Source: Pseudoalteromonas sp. MMG010 (GTDB lineage: Bacteria; Pseudomonadota; Gammaproteobacteria; Enterobacterales; Alteromonadaceae). From it: 64,000 nucleotides of DNA. A program made the translations under genes and the position numbers. The notes beneath the pieces were generated by a model. The model saw nothing but the letters and a program-made list of their open reading frames with translations, did not search any database and was not told the origin of the DNA. The stretch spans positions 310,001 to 374,000 of the forward strand of contig NZ_JAGJEG010000002.1 of NCBI RefSeq assembly GCF_018100905.1. Reading direction: 5' to 3'. Below are positions 55,512 through 64,000 of the stretch, one piece after another; position 1 is the stretch's first letter; each line of letters opens with the position of its first letter.

Positions 55512-55543
55512 AAAATATGGCTTAAACAATCACCCGAATTTAA

Positions 55544-55571
55544 AGCCTATTTAGTTTAAACTAAATAGGCT
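55544..55571. repeat. 28-base perfect palindrome without loop
   Basis: Fourteen bases AGCCTATTTAGTTT are followed directly by their exact complement. It sits seven bases past the stop of the 623-residue lipoprotein gene (minus) and 33 bases past norM (plus). There is no long T-tract on either side, so its role as a shared terminator is likely but unproven. Confidence 0.7.
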
Positions 55572-55577
55572 AAACAA

Positions 55578-57449
55578 TTAAAATAATGACTCAAAGTCGC
55601 CATTATCAAACTGGACTCCAGGTAAACCTCTAACTGAGGTGACATCCCCTATTTTAGTATCACCAAAATAGAGACCCCCACTATAATCACTGCCAGATTG
55701 TTTTACATCTAACCAACGACCATATTGGCCTTTAATAACTAAACTAATATTATCATTTACTTCTCGAACTGAGATGTCTAATGCGTTTTGGTTTATACTT
55801 ATGTATACATCACCCGAAGAAATATCTGATAACTGCGTTACATTTCCAACATAACCGAATACAAAGTCACTAGCACCACCAATTGGCATATCTAGCTCGA
55901 TTGAAAATACTAAATCATCGTTGTCTTCACCAATAAACGGAGTTGTTTCGATTGCTGTTATATGAAAACCTGTCGTTTGTACACTGCTTGAATATAAACC
56001 AATCAATTCTAAACTTGATAAGGTTGTGGATTCGCTATTTGAAGATGTAATTGAACGATCAAAGCTTACAAATAAATTAGCGGTGAATTCACTATCGGGT
56101 TTTATAATCACAATATCAGTGTTAAGTTCAGCAATGCCTGTATCAGTTTCATCAACAGCATCATTGATACCATCAAGCTCAATGACGAAATCGGAAACAT
56201 CAACATTTAATATCGTATCGTTATCTATTATTGATGCATTCATGACGCCTTCAATACGATTTCCTAAAACTCCACTAATACGAAAACTAGGTATTGATAA
56301 ATCAATATTTAAAGGAAGACCATCAAAAGAGCCTATTATTGACCAAGAATAAGGCGAACTACTATATTCTATAGTAAGGTCTTCTAAAATATACACCCCT
56401 GATGAAGGGGGATTATCGCTCAAAGGAGAGTATTCACTAAGAACGATATTCACTACTTTCGATAGTACCGTTAATGTATTTTTCGCCTCATCATCAAATG
56501 CATTTTCTAACTCAGACAGTTTAATATCTAACTCTTCATTAAAAGTACCTTCTTGTAATCTCGCTATAGCTAAAACATTACGCGTATTAACCAGAAGATC
56601 CCGGGACTCTAATTCAGGTGTATCGTTAGTGCGTTGTTCCCAATCAGAAAATGTAGAGATACTAGATAGTGTTTGTAGTGCATCCCCGACAACACTTTGT
56701 ATCAGTACATTACCTTGTTCGTTAAATAAATTACTTGATAAGTATTGCTTCGCAAGTTGATTAAATAAATCCCATGATTCGTCAGGTTTACCATTTACTA
56801 CAAAATCAGTGAAGGCATCTGATAAACTAAAGTTACTATCAAGTGATGGTGCGACGATAGCAGCATAAGTATATGCATTTGCAATAATTTCTTTCTCTTG
56901 TGTATCATTAAGGGCGCTATGAGATACATGATTAAAGCTTGTAGCAGAAAGGCTTGCTAGCTCTGCAGATAATGTTTTTTGTACTAATAAAGTACTCATC
57001 GGTGAGAAAAATACTTCATTTGCTCCAGGCGCCATAAATGCTTGGGTCTGATAAGTTAAAACACTATCTGTATTTTCCTGATAATCAATGAGCGCATTAT
57101 CATTTACATCATTGTCATCACCTCTCGCAACCCGACCACATCCAGTAAAGCTAGGACAAGTAACTGTTGAATCTAATGGAATAAACTCAAAAACAAGGTA
57201 TGTAAGTGCGTCACTGCTATAACTATATGCATTTATATCTTCAACTTCGATTGTGCTCAGTACATCTCCCTGAAAATTCTTGGTTACAAGCGTTCCTTTA
57301 GGAGATTGCCAGTTAGGCAAGTAAAAACCAACTGTCGCGGGTGATGAAGTAATTGATGTACTGATTTCATTTGAACTGGCACTATCTGAAGAACCGCCGC
57401 AACCAAAAAGAAAACATGCAAGCCCTAAAGGTAATAGTTTATTTAACAT
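55578..57449 (-). CDS. Large lipoprotein related to the 58612-61662 product; envelope module gene 3
   Basis: Lipobox LFGC (Cys17) followed by GGSSDSASS, which predicts an outer-membrane lipoprotein. 623 residues. The N-terminal domain has C98-P-S-F-T-G-C104-G, matching a motif in the 1016-residue lipoprotein of the same cluster, followed by an acidic NDVNDN patch and FFSPMSTLLVQKTL. The middle is helical (about 150-330), then a beta-rich C-terminal half (about 345-623) ending in FGDTKIGDVTSVRG...VQFDNGDFESLF, also resembling the end of the large partner. Function unknown. Ten bases separate it from the barrel gene upstream, so they share a transcript. Confidence 0.7.
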   Translation of the reverse strand: MLNKLLPLGLACFLFGCGGSSDSASSNEISTSITSSPATVGFYLPNWQSPKGTLVTKNFQGDVLSTIEVEDINAYSYSSDALTYLVFEFIPLDSTVTCPSFTGCGRVARGDDNDVNDNALIDYQENTDSVLTYQTQAFMAPGANEVFFSPMSTLLVQKTLSAELASLSATSFNHVSHSALNDTQEKEIIANAYTYAAIVAPSLDSNFSLSDAFTDFVVNGKPDESWDLFNQLAKQYLSSNLFNEQGNVLIQSVVGDALQTLSSISTFSDWEQRTNDTPELESRDLLVNTRNVLAIARLQEGTFNEELDIKLSELENAFDDEAKNTLTVLSKVVNIVLSEYSPLSDNPPSSGVYILEDLTIEYSSSPYSWSIIGSFDGLPLNIDLSIPSFRISGVLGNRIEGVMNASIIDNDTILNVDVSDFVIELDGINDAVDETDTGIAELNTDIVIIKPDSEFTANLFVSFDRSITSSNSESTTLSSLELIGLYSSSVQTTGFHITAIETTPFIGEDNDDLVFSIELDMPIGGASDFVFGYVGNVTQLSDISSGDVYISINQNALDISVREVNDNISLVIKGQYGRWLDVKQSGSDYSGGLYFGDTKIGDVTSVRGLPGVQFDNGDFESLF

Positions 57450-57458
57450 CTTAAATCC

Positions 57459-58550
57459 TTAAAACTTTATGTTAATGTACCAATTAATATTGGCGTAATA
57501 AGCTTTATCTAAATCAAAATTATCAGTTTGTAGATTTAAACCAAAATAATCATTTTCAATACCAAAAAGCATTGCTTCACTTTTAGATTCATACCCTGCT
57601 TGTACTTTCCAATGGTCCCAAAAATGTATACGCCCCTTTAATTGTGAGAACGTATCCTGATCGTATTGTTTAACAGTAAGGGCTGTCGAAAACCAATCGT
57701 TAATACGATAATCGGCAAAAGCCTGCACCCTCATTTTCATTTCAAAGTCATGGGATTGTGTATTATTGTTGTCGGATGTAGATAAAGAAACCGTTGGTTG
57801 ACTAATTACATTACCATCACTATTAACCCCATAAGGCACTTCAACTGCTTGTCCTGTAACATAACCACTGTTATCGTATTTTGCCTTATAAAATAAATCT
57901 TTTACGCTAACACCAATTTGTAAATCATTATTAACCTGCCAGTTTGCAAAAATATCAAAACTATAACCTATACTTTCGGGGTTATTTGACGGTGTGTATT
58001 TTTTAAATAAAATATCTTTTGAAAAATAATAATCAACATCAATGTCGCCTTCTACTTCATCGCTGTAGATATGGCCGTCAACTGTACCATCTTGATAATG
58101 GGTACTTGCAAACACCGATAGCTTAGGTGTAATTGTTAGTGCATTATCTTCTAATAACTTAAAATCATAAGAAACAAACACCCCATTTGAAGTAACCTGT
58201 TTTGCATCTAAATAATAAGTATAAAAACGCTCTTCAAAAGGTAAGTCATTTTTTTCTGTATGCGTATACAAAGCTGTATCGGGATCAAAATTAAGTACAT
58301 AATCAAATCGACTTTGTAAACCTATTTTAAAGCCACCGTAACCCGCACCGATTTCAAATAAATTATAAGTGAACGCACTATCACCGGATGTTAAAGGGGC
58401 ATCGAAATCATCAATAAATGCTTTGATTGGTTGAGCTTCGGTATAAATTTCAGAATCAAAATTTGTAAAAACTTCAAATTGATTATTTGCAGATAAAAAT
58501 GGAGATAATAAGCTGGTTGAAAATCCTAGAAGCAGAATTTTTTTTTTCAT
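57459..58550 (-). CDS. Predicted outer-membrane beta-barrel protein; envelope module gene 2
   Basis: Signal peptide about 1-21 (cut after LSA), then 340 residues of alternating hydrophobic/polar strands rich in aromatic residues (GAGYGGFKIGLQSRFDYVL, VRQAFADYRINDWFSTALTVKQ-like strands), ending in YYANINWYINIKF, a C-terminal beta-signal with terminal Phe, as required by the BAM complex. Probably a 14-18 strand barrel. No family recognised. It lies between two related large lipoprotein genes and ten bases before the second one. A terminator precedes it, so its level is expected to be below that of the first lipoprotein. Confidence 0.7.
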   Translation of the reverse strand: MKKKILLLGFSTSLLSPFLSANNQFEVFTNFDSEIYTEAQPIKAFIDDFDAPLTSGDSAFTYNLFEIGAGYGGFKIGLQSRFDYVLNFDPDTALYTHTEKNDLPFEERFYTYYLDAKQVTSNGVFVSYDFKLLEDNALTITPKLSVFASTHYQDGTVDGHIYSDEVEGDIDVDYYFSKDILFKKYTPSNNPESIGYSFDIFANWQVNNDLQIGVSVKDLFYKAKYDNSGYVTGQAVEVPYGVNSDGNVISQPTVSLSTSDNNNTQSHDFEMKMRVQAFADYRINDWFSTALTVKQYDQDTFSQLKGRIHFWDHWKVQAGYESKSEAMLFGIENDYFGLNLQTDNFDLDKAYYANINWYINIKF

Positions 58551-58567
58551 ATTTAATAGTTTTCCAT

Positions 58568-58598
58568 AAAAAAAGGGAAAAGCTTGGCTTTTCCCTTT
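58568..58598 (-). terminator. Intrinsic terminator inside the envelope module, before the barrel gene
   Basis: A perfect 12-pair stem AAAGGGAAAAGC/GCTTTTCCCTTT with a three-base loop and a run of seven T on the minus strand. It lies 14 bases past the large lipoprotein gene and 18 bases before the barrel start codon. Confidence 0.88.
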
Positions 58599-58611
58599 AA
58601 TATTATAGCGA

Positions 58612-61600
58612 TTACTTAGTCATATCGACTAATGTAACATCTGTATAATCAATCGTTGTTTCGTCAATGTATGTTACAGAAATACCATTTACAATTTCAG
58701 TAACTGTACCAAATACCATTGAACTATCAGCATAATCTGCAGAGATAGAACCTTCAAAATCCGCACCTTCAGTGCGCATTACAGATAGGTGGTAACCCAT
58801 AGCACTTACACCCGCTACAGAATCAACCATGATATCAATCATATCCATTTCAGCTTCTGAATCAGCGTAGTTGTAAGTCCCCATTACAGAGAAATCAACA
58901 TCACCTGACATTCCGTCAAGTGTTACTGAGTCAACCATTGCTGTTTCATCGGTAGAATGACTTAAAGTACCGCTAAAGCCAGAATCACCATCAGTAATAA
59001 CAACATTATTGTAAGACTGAGTCATTACGATTTCAGCATCATCGACAGTATCTGCAGTAACATCACTATCAAACGAAACTACTAAACATGAACCAACGAT
59101 CGCTGTTGTGTCGTATGCAACACACTCAGTTAACGCAGCTTCAGTATCGTCTTGAGTTGTAAACTCAATAGTTGCGCCTGACTCAGCTACTAATGTCGCA
59201 CCCCAAGCAATTACTAATTTTTCGCCTTCGTATGAAGCATTAGCAGTAATCATTTCACCTGACGTTTCGTTAGTTAATGAAAGACGTAATTCATCAACGC
59301 TGTAGTCATAAGTCCAGTTTTCATTACGTGCTGAAATACCTGAAGCATTATCACCCATATCAGAAATTTCATCGATTACATCAATGATTAAGTCTGCAGC
59401 ATCTACTACAGACTCAGTGCCTGTGTGAGTTAAAACTGTCATAGTAGCAACTGAATCAGTTGTTGAAACAACAGATTCTAACACGGTAAATTTAGCAACA
59501 GCATTTTCTGCAGCAAGTTTTAAAGCTTGTGCTTGTGCAAATTGATCAGTAGCAAGTGCGCTTTGCGCGTCAGTATCATAAGCTTCTAACGAAGCTAATA
59601 ATTCAGCTGCAGCATCAACATCTTCATCCGTTTCAGCAACACCAGCATACTCAGTTGCCGCCGAGATTGCTTGTTCAAGCGCAGTTTCAAATTCCATAAT
59701 AGCAAGTTCAAACTCTGAAGATGCAACAACCGCCGCTTCAGCTAAAACTAACCCAGCAGCTGCTTCTTCTGCGTTTGATAAACTAACATCAGCCGCTAAG
59801 ATAGCATTTTCTGAAGCTACTTCAGCAGCAGTTGCAGTCTCTTCACTAAGCATAGCTGCAGCATATAAAGAATTTGCAGTTTCTCTTGCTGAAGCAACCA
59901 CAACATCATATTCTTCTTTTACTGCATCAGCCTCTGCAACTAAGTCAGCTAAATCATCGTTAAATGTAAGCACTTTACTATTTTCAGATTCCGCACCGCT
60001 TAGTAAATCAGAAGCAGAATCAGCAATAGATTGATAATCGCTGTTTTGTGTTACAAGTAAATCAGCTACCGACACATAACCTTGAGCTGTCGTGAATAGG
60101 CGAGTTGTTTTAACTAATAAATCAGCAGCTTCACTGTAAGCAACTAAAGAATCAACTGCTACAGTAAATGCTAATGCCGACGCATCATCAACAATAACAC
60201 CTTCAGCATTATATGATTGAGCCGTCTCTAAATCAGTTTGAGCTGTAATAACCATTTCTTCAATGCTATCAAGTGTTACTTCAGAAGCTGTTATTCCCGT
60301 TGTTACTGTAGTTGCTAAATCAGCATAAAATGCATCGTCAATTTCGCAATCAGAAGTACATCCTAAAGTTTCTAGAGCAGATTGTGCTTCTTCAGCAGCA
60401 GCTAATAAGCTTTCTCTTGTTGCTGAGCCAGATTCAATCGCTGCAGTTATAGATGCTTCAACGGCTGCTTGAGTTTCAGAAATATAAGCTGCAATATCTG
60501 CCTCAGATGCATCAGGGTTATTAGCTAAATAAGCCGCTGTTAATGCAGCTGTTATTTGCGCTTGATCACCTGATAAAATAGCTACAAAGATATTTACTGT
60601 ATTTGTAACAGCTTGCTGTAATGACGCTGTAATTGAAGCAACATCATCATCATCAGCAGCAATTGAAGCATCATCACTGTCAACAGATGAACCTGAAGTT
60701 ACAGCTGAAGAGAATGTACTAATAAGATCATTAATTGATTCACCAGTCATGCTTTGTACAGCAGATGAGAATTGCGCCATAAGTAAGTTACTAGCATTTA
60801 ACTCTTCAGTACCATCAGGCGAACTGATATCTGTACCGCCCGAAAGAGATAAATCAGCCAATACAGGCGCTAGTGTTAATGCCGCATCACGGCCAAGTAT
60901 TTGGATTACAGCTTGAAGTGTTGATGTTGATACAGCCGAGCTATCAACAGATGAACCTAACATTAGATTAGAGATGATTGATGTTAAAAAGCTAACATTC
61001 GCGGTATTAGCACTTGTAACACCTAAATCACCTAAAGCAGAGCCAGAATCAGCATCAGCTGGAGCAATATATTTTACAACAGAAAGTTCAATATCAGCTT
61101 TAAACCACTCACCAAATTCAATATTTAAATCACCATCATTTGGTAACTCTGGGGTATAAGCTTGATCATATGTGCCACAACCTGTGTATGAATCACAACG
61201 AACTAAACTATCATCGCCATCTGCAGAAGCAGTTACTGTAATATATACCGCCCCTGTAAAGCTATCTTCTAAATAAATACTATAAGCGCCACTATCATCA
61301 GTTAAAACAGTTTCTGGATTAGAAGCAAGAATGGCAGAAGCAAGTTCACTATCGGCACTTTCTTGTGATAAACCTTCTCCTGTAAAACTTTCACCGTCTG
61401 TTGAAGGCTCTAAACGAAATGCAACGGGTGTACTTTCACCAGATTCATCTAACATAGAAACACTAACAACCGCATTATTTAATGCACCCTTGATTGCTTT
61501 ACCACTTACTTCAGTACTAAAGCTAATAGTCTCAGATGAGCTATAAGTAACCGCTTTATCAACAGTTACATTATTATCATTATCTGAACCACACCCTACT

Positions 61601-61662
61601 AATCCTAATGATAATGCAACTGTAGCAGCAATTGGTGTAAACTTATTTTTATGACTTGCCAT
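58612..61662 (-). CDS. Very large Ala/Ser/Asp-rich lipoprotein; envelope module gene 1
   Basis: Lipobox LVGC (Cys24) and an N-terminal beta-sandwich like a carboxypeptidase-regulatory domain (about 50-150: KAIKGALNNAVVSV and DDSGAYSIY), then C156-D-S-Y-T-G-C162-G, the motif shared with the 623-residue partner. Residues about 200-330 contain FLTSIISNLML. A long helical, acidic, Ala-rich region (about 330-750, with AEEAQSALETLGCTSDCEIDD) follows, then a beta-rich C-terminal domain (about 770-1016). Very low pI expected. It starts with AAGGAG and a good codon set, suggesting high expression. Role unknown; a surface-exposed adhesin or assembly factor is an inference. Confidence 0.75.
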   Translation of the reverse strand: MASHKNKFTPIAATVALSLGLVGCGSDNDNNVTVDKAVTYSSSETISFSTEVSGKAIKGALNNAVVSVSMLDESGESTPVAFRLEPSTDGESFTGEGLSQESADSELASAILASNPETVLTDDSGAYSIYLEDSFTGAVYITVTASADGDDSLVRCDSYTGCGTYDQAYTPELPNDGDLNIEFGEWFKADIELSVVKYIAPADADSGSALGDLGVTSANTANVSFLTSIISNLMLGSSVDSSAVSTSTLQAVIQILGRDAALTLAPVLADLSLSGGTDISSPDGTEELNASNLLMAQFSSAVQSMTGESINDLISTFSSAVTSGSSVDSDDASIAADDDDVASITASLQQAVTNTVNIFVAILSGDQAQITAALTAAYLANNPDASEADIAAYISETQAAVEASITAAIESGSATRESLLAAAEEAQSALETLGCTSDCEIDDAFYADLATTVTTGITASEVTLDSIEEMVITAQTDLETAQSYNAEGVIVDDASALAFTVAVDSLVAYSEAADLLVKTTRLFTTAQGYVSVADLLVTQNSDYQSIADSASDLLSGAESENSKVLTFNDDLADLVAEADAVKEEYDVVVASARETANSLYAAAMLSEETATAAEVASENAILAADVSLSNAEEAAAGLVLAEAAVVASSEFELAIMEFETALEQAISAATEYAGVAETDEDVDAAAELLASLEAYDTDAQSALATDQFAQAQALKLAAENAVAKFTVLESVVSTTDSVATMTVLTHTGTESVVDAADLIIDVIDEISDMGDNASGISARNENWTYDYSVDELRLSLTNETSGEMITANASYEGEKLVIAWGATLVAESGATIEFTTQDDTEAALTECVAYDTTAIVGSCLVVSFDSDVTADTVDDAEIVMTQSYNNVVITDGDSGFSGTLSHSTDETAMVDSVTLDGMSGDVDFSVMGTYNYADSEAEMDMIDIMVDSVAGVSAMGYHLSVMRTEGADFEGSISADYADSSMVFGTVTEIVNGISVTYIDETTIDYTDVTLVDMTK

Positions 61663-62217
61663 TTATTTCTCCTTGATAGCATCGATTAATTTACAATTAC
61701 CAATGTAGTATATAAAAAAGGTACTTGCTTAGTTTTACAATTTAATTTCAAAATAAATAACCTTAGAAAACCCTTTAAAAAGATTAGTTATTTAGTATTA
61801 TTTTTAATTGATTTTGATAAAAATAATAATTAAAAATAACATCCGTTTACATAAACTAACACGTTATCAATAAAAATATAATGTATTTTAGGTTACATTT
61901 TGATTATTAAGTTTGCATTACAAAAAACAATTCCATCTAAAAGGACTGAAATTAATACTTTTAACCTATATTATATAAACAAATATCTGGCTTATTTTGT
62001 TTAAGTGCAAGATTACTAACGAAAATCGGTACACTCACTACTTTGGTTACTATTTTACTCTATTAAACCTTGTATTTTTTTATTCCAATGTAAAAGTGAT
62101 AACCGTTCAATGCTTCTACATTAAATTTTTAAATCACAAAGTGGTGTTTATCACAGCCAAGCTTTAATAATAATGCTAAAATTGCTGTCCTAATTTTATC
62201 TTCGAGCGACCTAACGC
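61663..62217. other. AT-rich intergenic region between the envelope module and rsmF
   Basis: 555 bases with no coding signal. The 5' leader of the large lipoprotein is on the minus strand; TATACT at about 61700-61710 is the nearest -10-like hexamer, without a matching -35. On the plus strand TGCTAAAAT (62174-62182) could be an extended -10 for rsmF. An AT-only inverted repeat at 61798-61839 may be chance. No repeat or RNA gene was recognised. Confidence 0.4.
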
Positions 62218-63672
62218 GTGAATGCTAATACTTATATTCCCGAACATTTTATTAATGATGTTAAAACTTATTTACCTGCGCACCTCAATTTAGATGATTT
62301 TATTGCGGCTTGTCGTCGCCCACTTAGAAAATCTATTCGTGTTAACACGTTAAAAATATCACTAACTCAATTTAAAGCATATGCTGATAAAAAAAACTGG
62401 CAACTAACACCAATACCCTGGTGTACTGAAGGTTTTTGGCTTGAACGCCCGCAAGAAGAAGAACAAAATTTAGCCTTAGGCAATACTGATCTACACCTTA
62501 GCGGTGCAATATATGTTCAAGAAGCAAGTTCAATGCTTCCTCCTTTGGCACTTAAAGAAAACATTGAAAAAAATGAACATAACTATGTTTTAGATATGGC
62601 TTCAGCGCCGGGATCAAAAACCTCTCAACTCGCTGCATTAATGAATAACCAAGGTGTGCTGGTAGCAAACGAATTATCATCATCTAGACTCAAAGTACTC
62701 AGTGCTACTTTAAAACGAATGGGAGTCGGTAACTGTGCATTATCGCACTTTGATGGTGTTATATTTGGTAACTACATGTTTGAATGTTTTGATCAAATTT
62801 TACTTGATGCACCTTGCTCCGGTGAAGGGACTGTCAGAAAAGACAGTGATGCATTAAAAAACTGGTCCATCGAGTCAAATAGAGATATTGCTAAAGTACA
62901 AAAAGAGTTAATTAAAAGTGCGTTTTATGCACTTAAGCCAGGTGGAACACTGGTATATTCAACATGTACGTTAACTCCCCTAGAAAATCAAGATGTGTGT
63001 GATTACCTACTCAATGAATTTGGTCAATATATCGAAACTGAATCATTAGCCTCTGTGTTTGATAACGCCCACAAGGCTTGCACAGAACAAGGTTACTTGC
63101 ATGTTTGGCCACAAACCTTTGACAGTGAAGGCTTTTTCATCGCTAAGTTTAAAAAAATAGCCAGTTGTTCAAACCCAAATATAACAACTAAAAAAGGCGC
63201 TTTCCCGTTTACTTTATTTGATAACAAAGCAACGAATAGTTTTTTAGCTGATCTTAAAAAGCAGTTTGGCTTAATTGCGCTGCCTGGAAAATTGATGCGT
63301 AGAGACAAAGAGTTATGGCTATTCCCTGCTGGTTTTTCGAGTATAGAAAATAAAATAAAGTATGCCCGCCTTGGTATACAAGTTGGGATTATTCATAAAA
63401 ATGGTGTTCGATTAACTCACGAATTTGCAACGGTATTAGGTAGTCAATGTACAAAAAATGTATACGAGCTCAATAGCATACAAGCTAACGACTATTTTAA
63501 CGGTAAAGACATTCGCTTAGAGCAATCAATAAACGCATCAGGAGAAGTAATATTAAATTTATGCGGATGCCCTATTGGCTTAGGGAAGTGGCAGAAAAAC
63601 AAGATAAAAAATTCCCTACCCAGAGATTTAGTACAAAATACAAAGCTAATTACTTGGGATTCAAAGCTATAA
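62218..63672 (+). CDS. rsmF: 16S rRNA (cytosine(1407)-C5)-methyltransferase RsmF
   Basis: It methylates C1407 in the decoding centre of 16S rRNA with SAM. A Rossmann-like methyltransferase core (about 20-310) with the Cys pair C200 ([15 protein letters not shown]) and C250 (YSTCTLTP), and a C-terminal PUA-like region (about 315-484). The opening [39 protein letters not shown] aligns with E. coli YebU. The start is GTG (62218); the ribosome site is weak. 484 residues is normal. The product partners of yebU in E. coli (yebS-yebT) are not here. Confidence 0.95.
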   Translation: MNANTYIPEHFINDVKTYLPAHLNLDDFIAACRRPLRKSIRVNTLKISLTQFKAYADKKNWQLTPIPWCTEGFWLERPQEEEQNLALGNTDLHLSGAIYVQEASSMLPPLALKENIEKNEHNYVLDMASAPGSKTSQLAALMNNQGVLVANELSSSRLKVLSATLKRMGVGNCALSHFDGVIFGNYMFECFDQILLDAPCSGEGTVRKDSDALKNWSIESNRDIAKVQKELIKSAFYALKPGGTLVYSTCTLTPLENQDVCDYLLNEFGQYIETESLASVFDNAHKACTEQGYLHVWPQTFDSEGFFIAKFKKIASCSNPNITTKKGAFPFTLFDNKATNSFLADLKKQFGLIALPGKLMRRDKELWLFPAGFSSIENKIKYARLGIQVGIIHKNGVRLTHEFATVLGSQCTKNVYELNSIQANDYFNGKDIRLEQSINASGEVILNLCGCPIGLGKWQKNKIKNSLPRDLVQNTKLITWDSKL

Positions 63673-63821
63673 CGCATAATTTAATTAAGGCTGAGTGGTT
63701 AATAACTTTTCATTGCATAATTTATTTATGCAATTTCAATCTTATTGGCTAAACTTAAAATTACTTTCTACTTCTCCCATTGAAATTGAAAGTTTTCCCT
63801 ATTCGGCCCCTAGCCATTTTG

Positions 63822-63849
63822 TGCCCAAACCTGCTTTGGGCATTTTTAT
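63822..63849 (+). terminator. Terminator between rsmF and the convergent gene
   Basis: Arms TGCCCAAA/TTTGGGCA with a five-base loop, followed by five T; it overlaps the stop codon of the minus-strand gene. A second hairpin ATTGCATAA/TTATGCAAT (63712-63734) lies closer to rsmF, without a good T-tract. Confidence 0.65.
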
Positions 63850-64000
63850 TGGTCTTGCAAATCAAACTCTGTAATATGTCCAGCCCCATGAAGCAGCCTA
63901 TAACGTGCTAAATCCCCTTGCTGTAAATCGATTAAACTAATAGCAGAATCGCTAACTAAATACTTTTGCCCTTCCCCCACTGTTTGGTGTTTATCCACTT
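63846..64000 (-). CDS. C-terminal end of an unidentified gene (5' part beyond the window)
   Basis: The minus strand has an open frame from the window edge to a TAA at 63848-63846. The visible 51 residues include VGEGQKYLVSDSAISLIDLQ and HGAGHITEFDLQDQ at the C-terminus. The sequence has a coding look (balanced codons, GGGGCTGG core) but I cannot name the family. It runs convergent to rsmF and shares the hairpin terminator. Confidence 0.6.
   Translation of the reverse strand, partial: VDKHQTVGEGQKYLVSDSAISLIDLQQGDLARYRLLHGAGHITEFDLQDQ

Noticed and set aside
61798..61839. 12-base inverted repeat before the large lipoprotein gene
   Set aside because: Made only of A and T in a very AT-rich stretch, so chance is a good explanation.
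62100..62160. CRP site before rsmF (TGTGATAAAC... and TTTGTGATTT)
   Set aside because: The two TGTGA elements are in the same direction, not the palindrome required by CRP.

Overview
The window is AT-rich chromosomal DNA from a marine-type gammaproteobacterium of the order Alteromonadales, most likely Pseudoalteromonas or a close relative. This rests on gene content and order (tusDCBE-rluE-nudJ, proQ-prc, lrp/ftsK/lolA/rarA/crcB/serS, aat-bpt-infA with clpS-clpA/cspD/monomeric icd), the AT-rich base use and the many outer-membrane and lipoprotein genes. It is an inference, since no marker gene could be searched. I see no rRNA, CRISPR array, insertion sequence, prophage or plasmid backbone.

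Layout. 0-8.5 kb, minus strand: a DUF2835 fragment, pepN, an NhaC-type antiporter, prc, proQ, a small acidic protein, msrC and a small membrane protein. 8.6-9.8 kb: two tRNA-Ser(UGA) genes, then the Bax-inhibitor-like yccA. 9.9-18.3 kb, plus strand: tusDCBE-rluE-nudJ, a convergent PAS-GGDEF gene, mnmA-hflD-purB and roxA. 18.4-30.1 kb is an accessory stretch: a GNAT protein, an M28 peptidase, a SpeE-like methyltransferase fold, lipoproteins, an ABC exporter, MAPEG, an EEP hydrolase with no usable start codon, avtA, a divergent Nramp and a YliI-like dehydrogenase. 30.2-39.6 kb: serS, crcB, rarA, lolA, ftsK and lrp (minus), divergent ald, then pssA. 40-48.6 kb: trxB, aat, bpt, infA, clpA, clpS, cspD and icd. 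48.7-55.5 kb: a tandem amidohydrolase pair, an HNH-like protein, DUF445, a zinc-ribbon protein, riboflavin synthase and a MATE pump. 55.6-61.7 kb: a three-gene cell-envelope module of two large related lipoproteins flanking a predicted outer-membrane beta-barrel. 62.2-64 kb: rsmF and the 3' end of an unidentified minus-strand gene.

How the genes work together. The tus relay and MnmA act in sequence to make the 2-thio group of tRNA wobble uridine. Aat and Bpt place N-degrons that ClpS hands to ClpA, all within 4.5 kb. Lrp is divergent from ald, and two Lrp-like boxes lie between them, one over the predicted lrp -10. FtsK, LolA, RarA, CrcB and SerS form a tightly packed series.

The best candidate for something undescribed is the 55.6-61.7 kb envelope module. 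Its two lipoproteins share a C-x-S-[YF]-T-G-C-G motif and similar C-terminal ends, sandwich a barrel gene, and are separated by an internal intrinsic terminator. Other points worth checking: the catalytically dead and active amidohydrolase pair, the Nramp lacking the usual metal-site residues, the EEP gene whose conserved N-terminus has no start codon, and the M28 peptidase with a substituted metal ligand.
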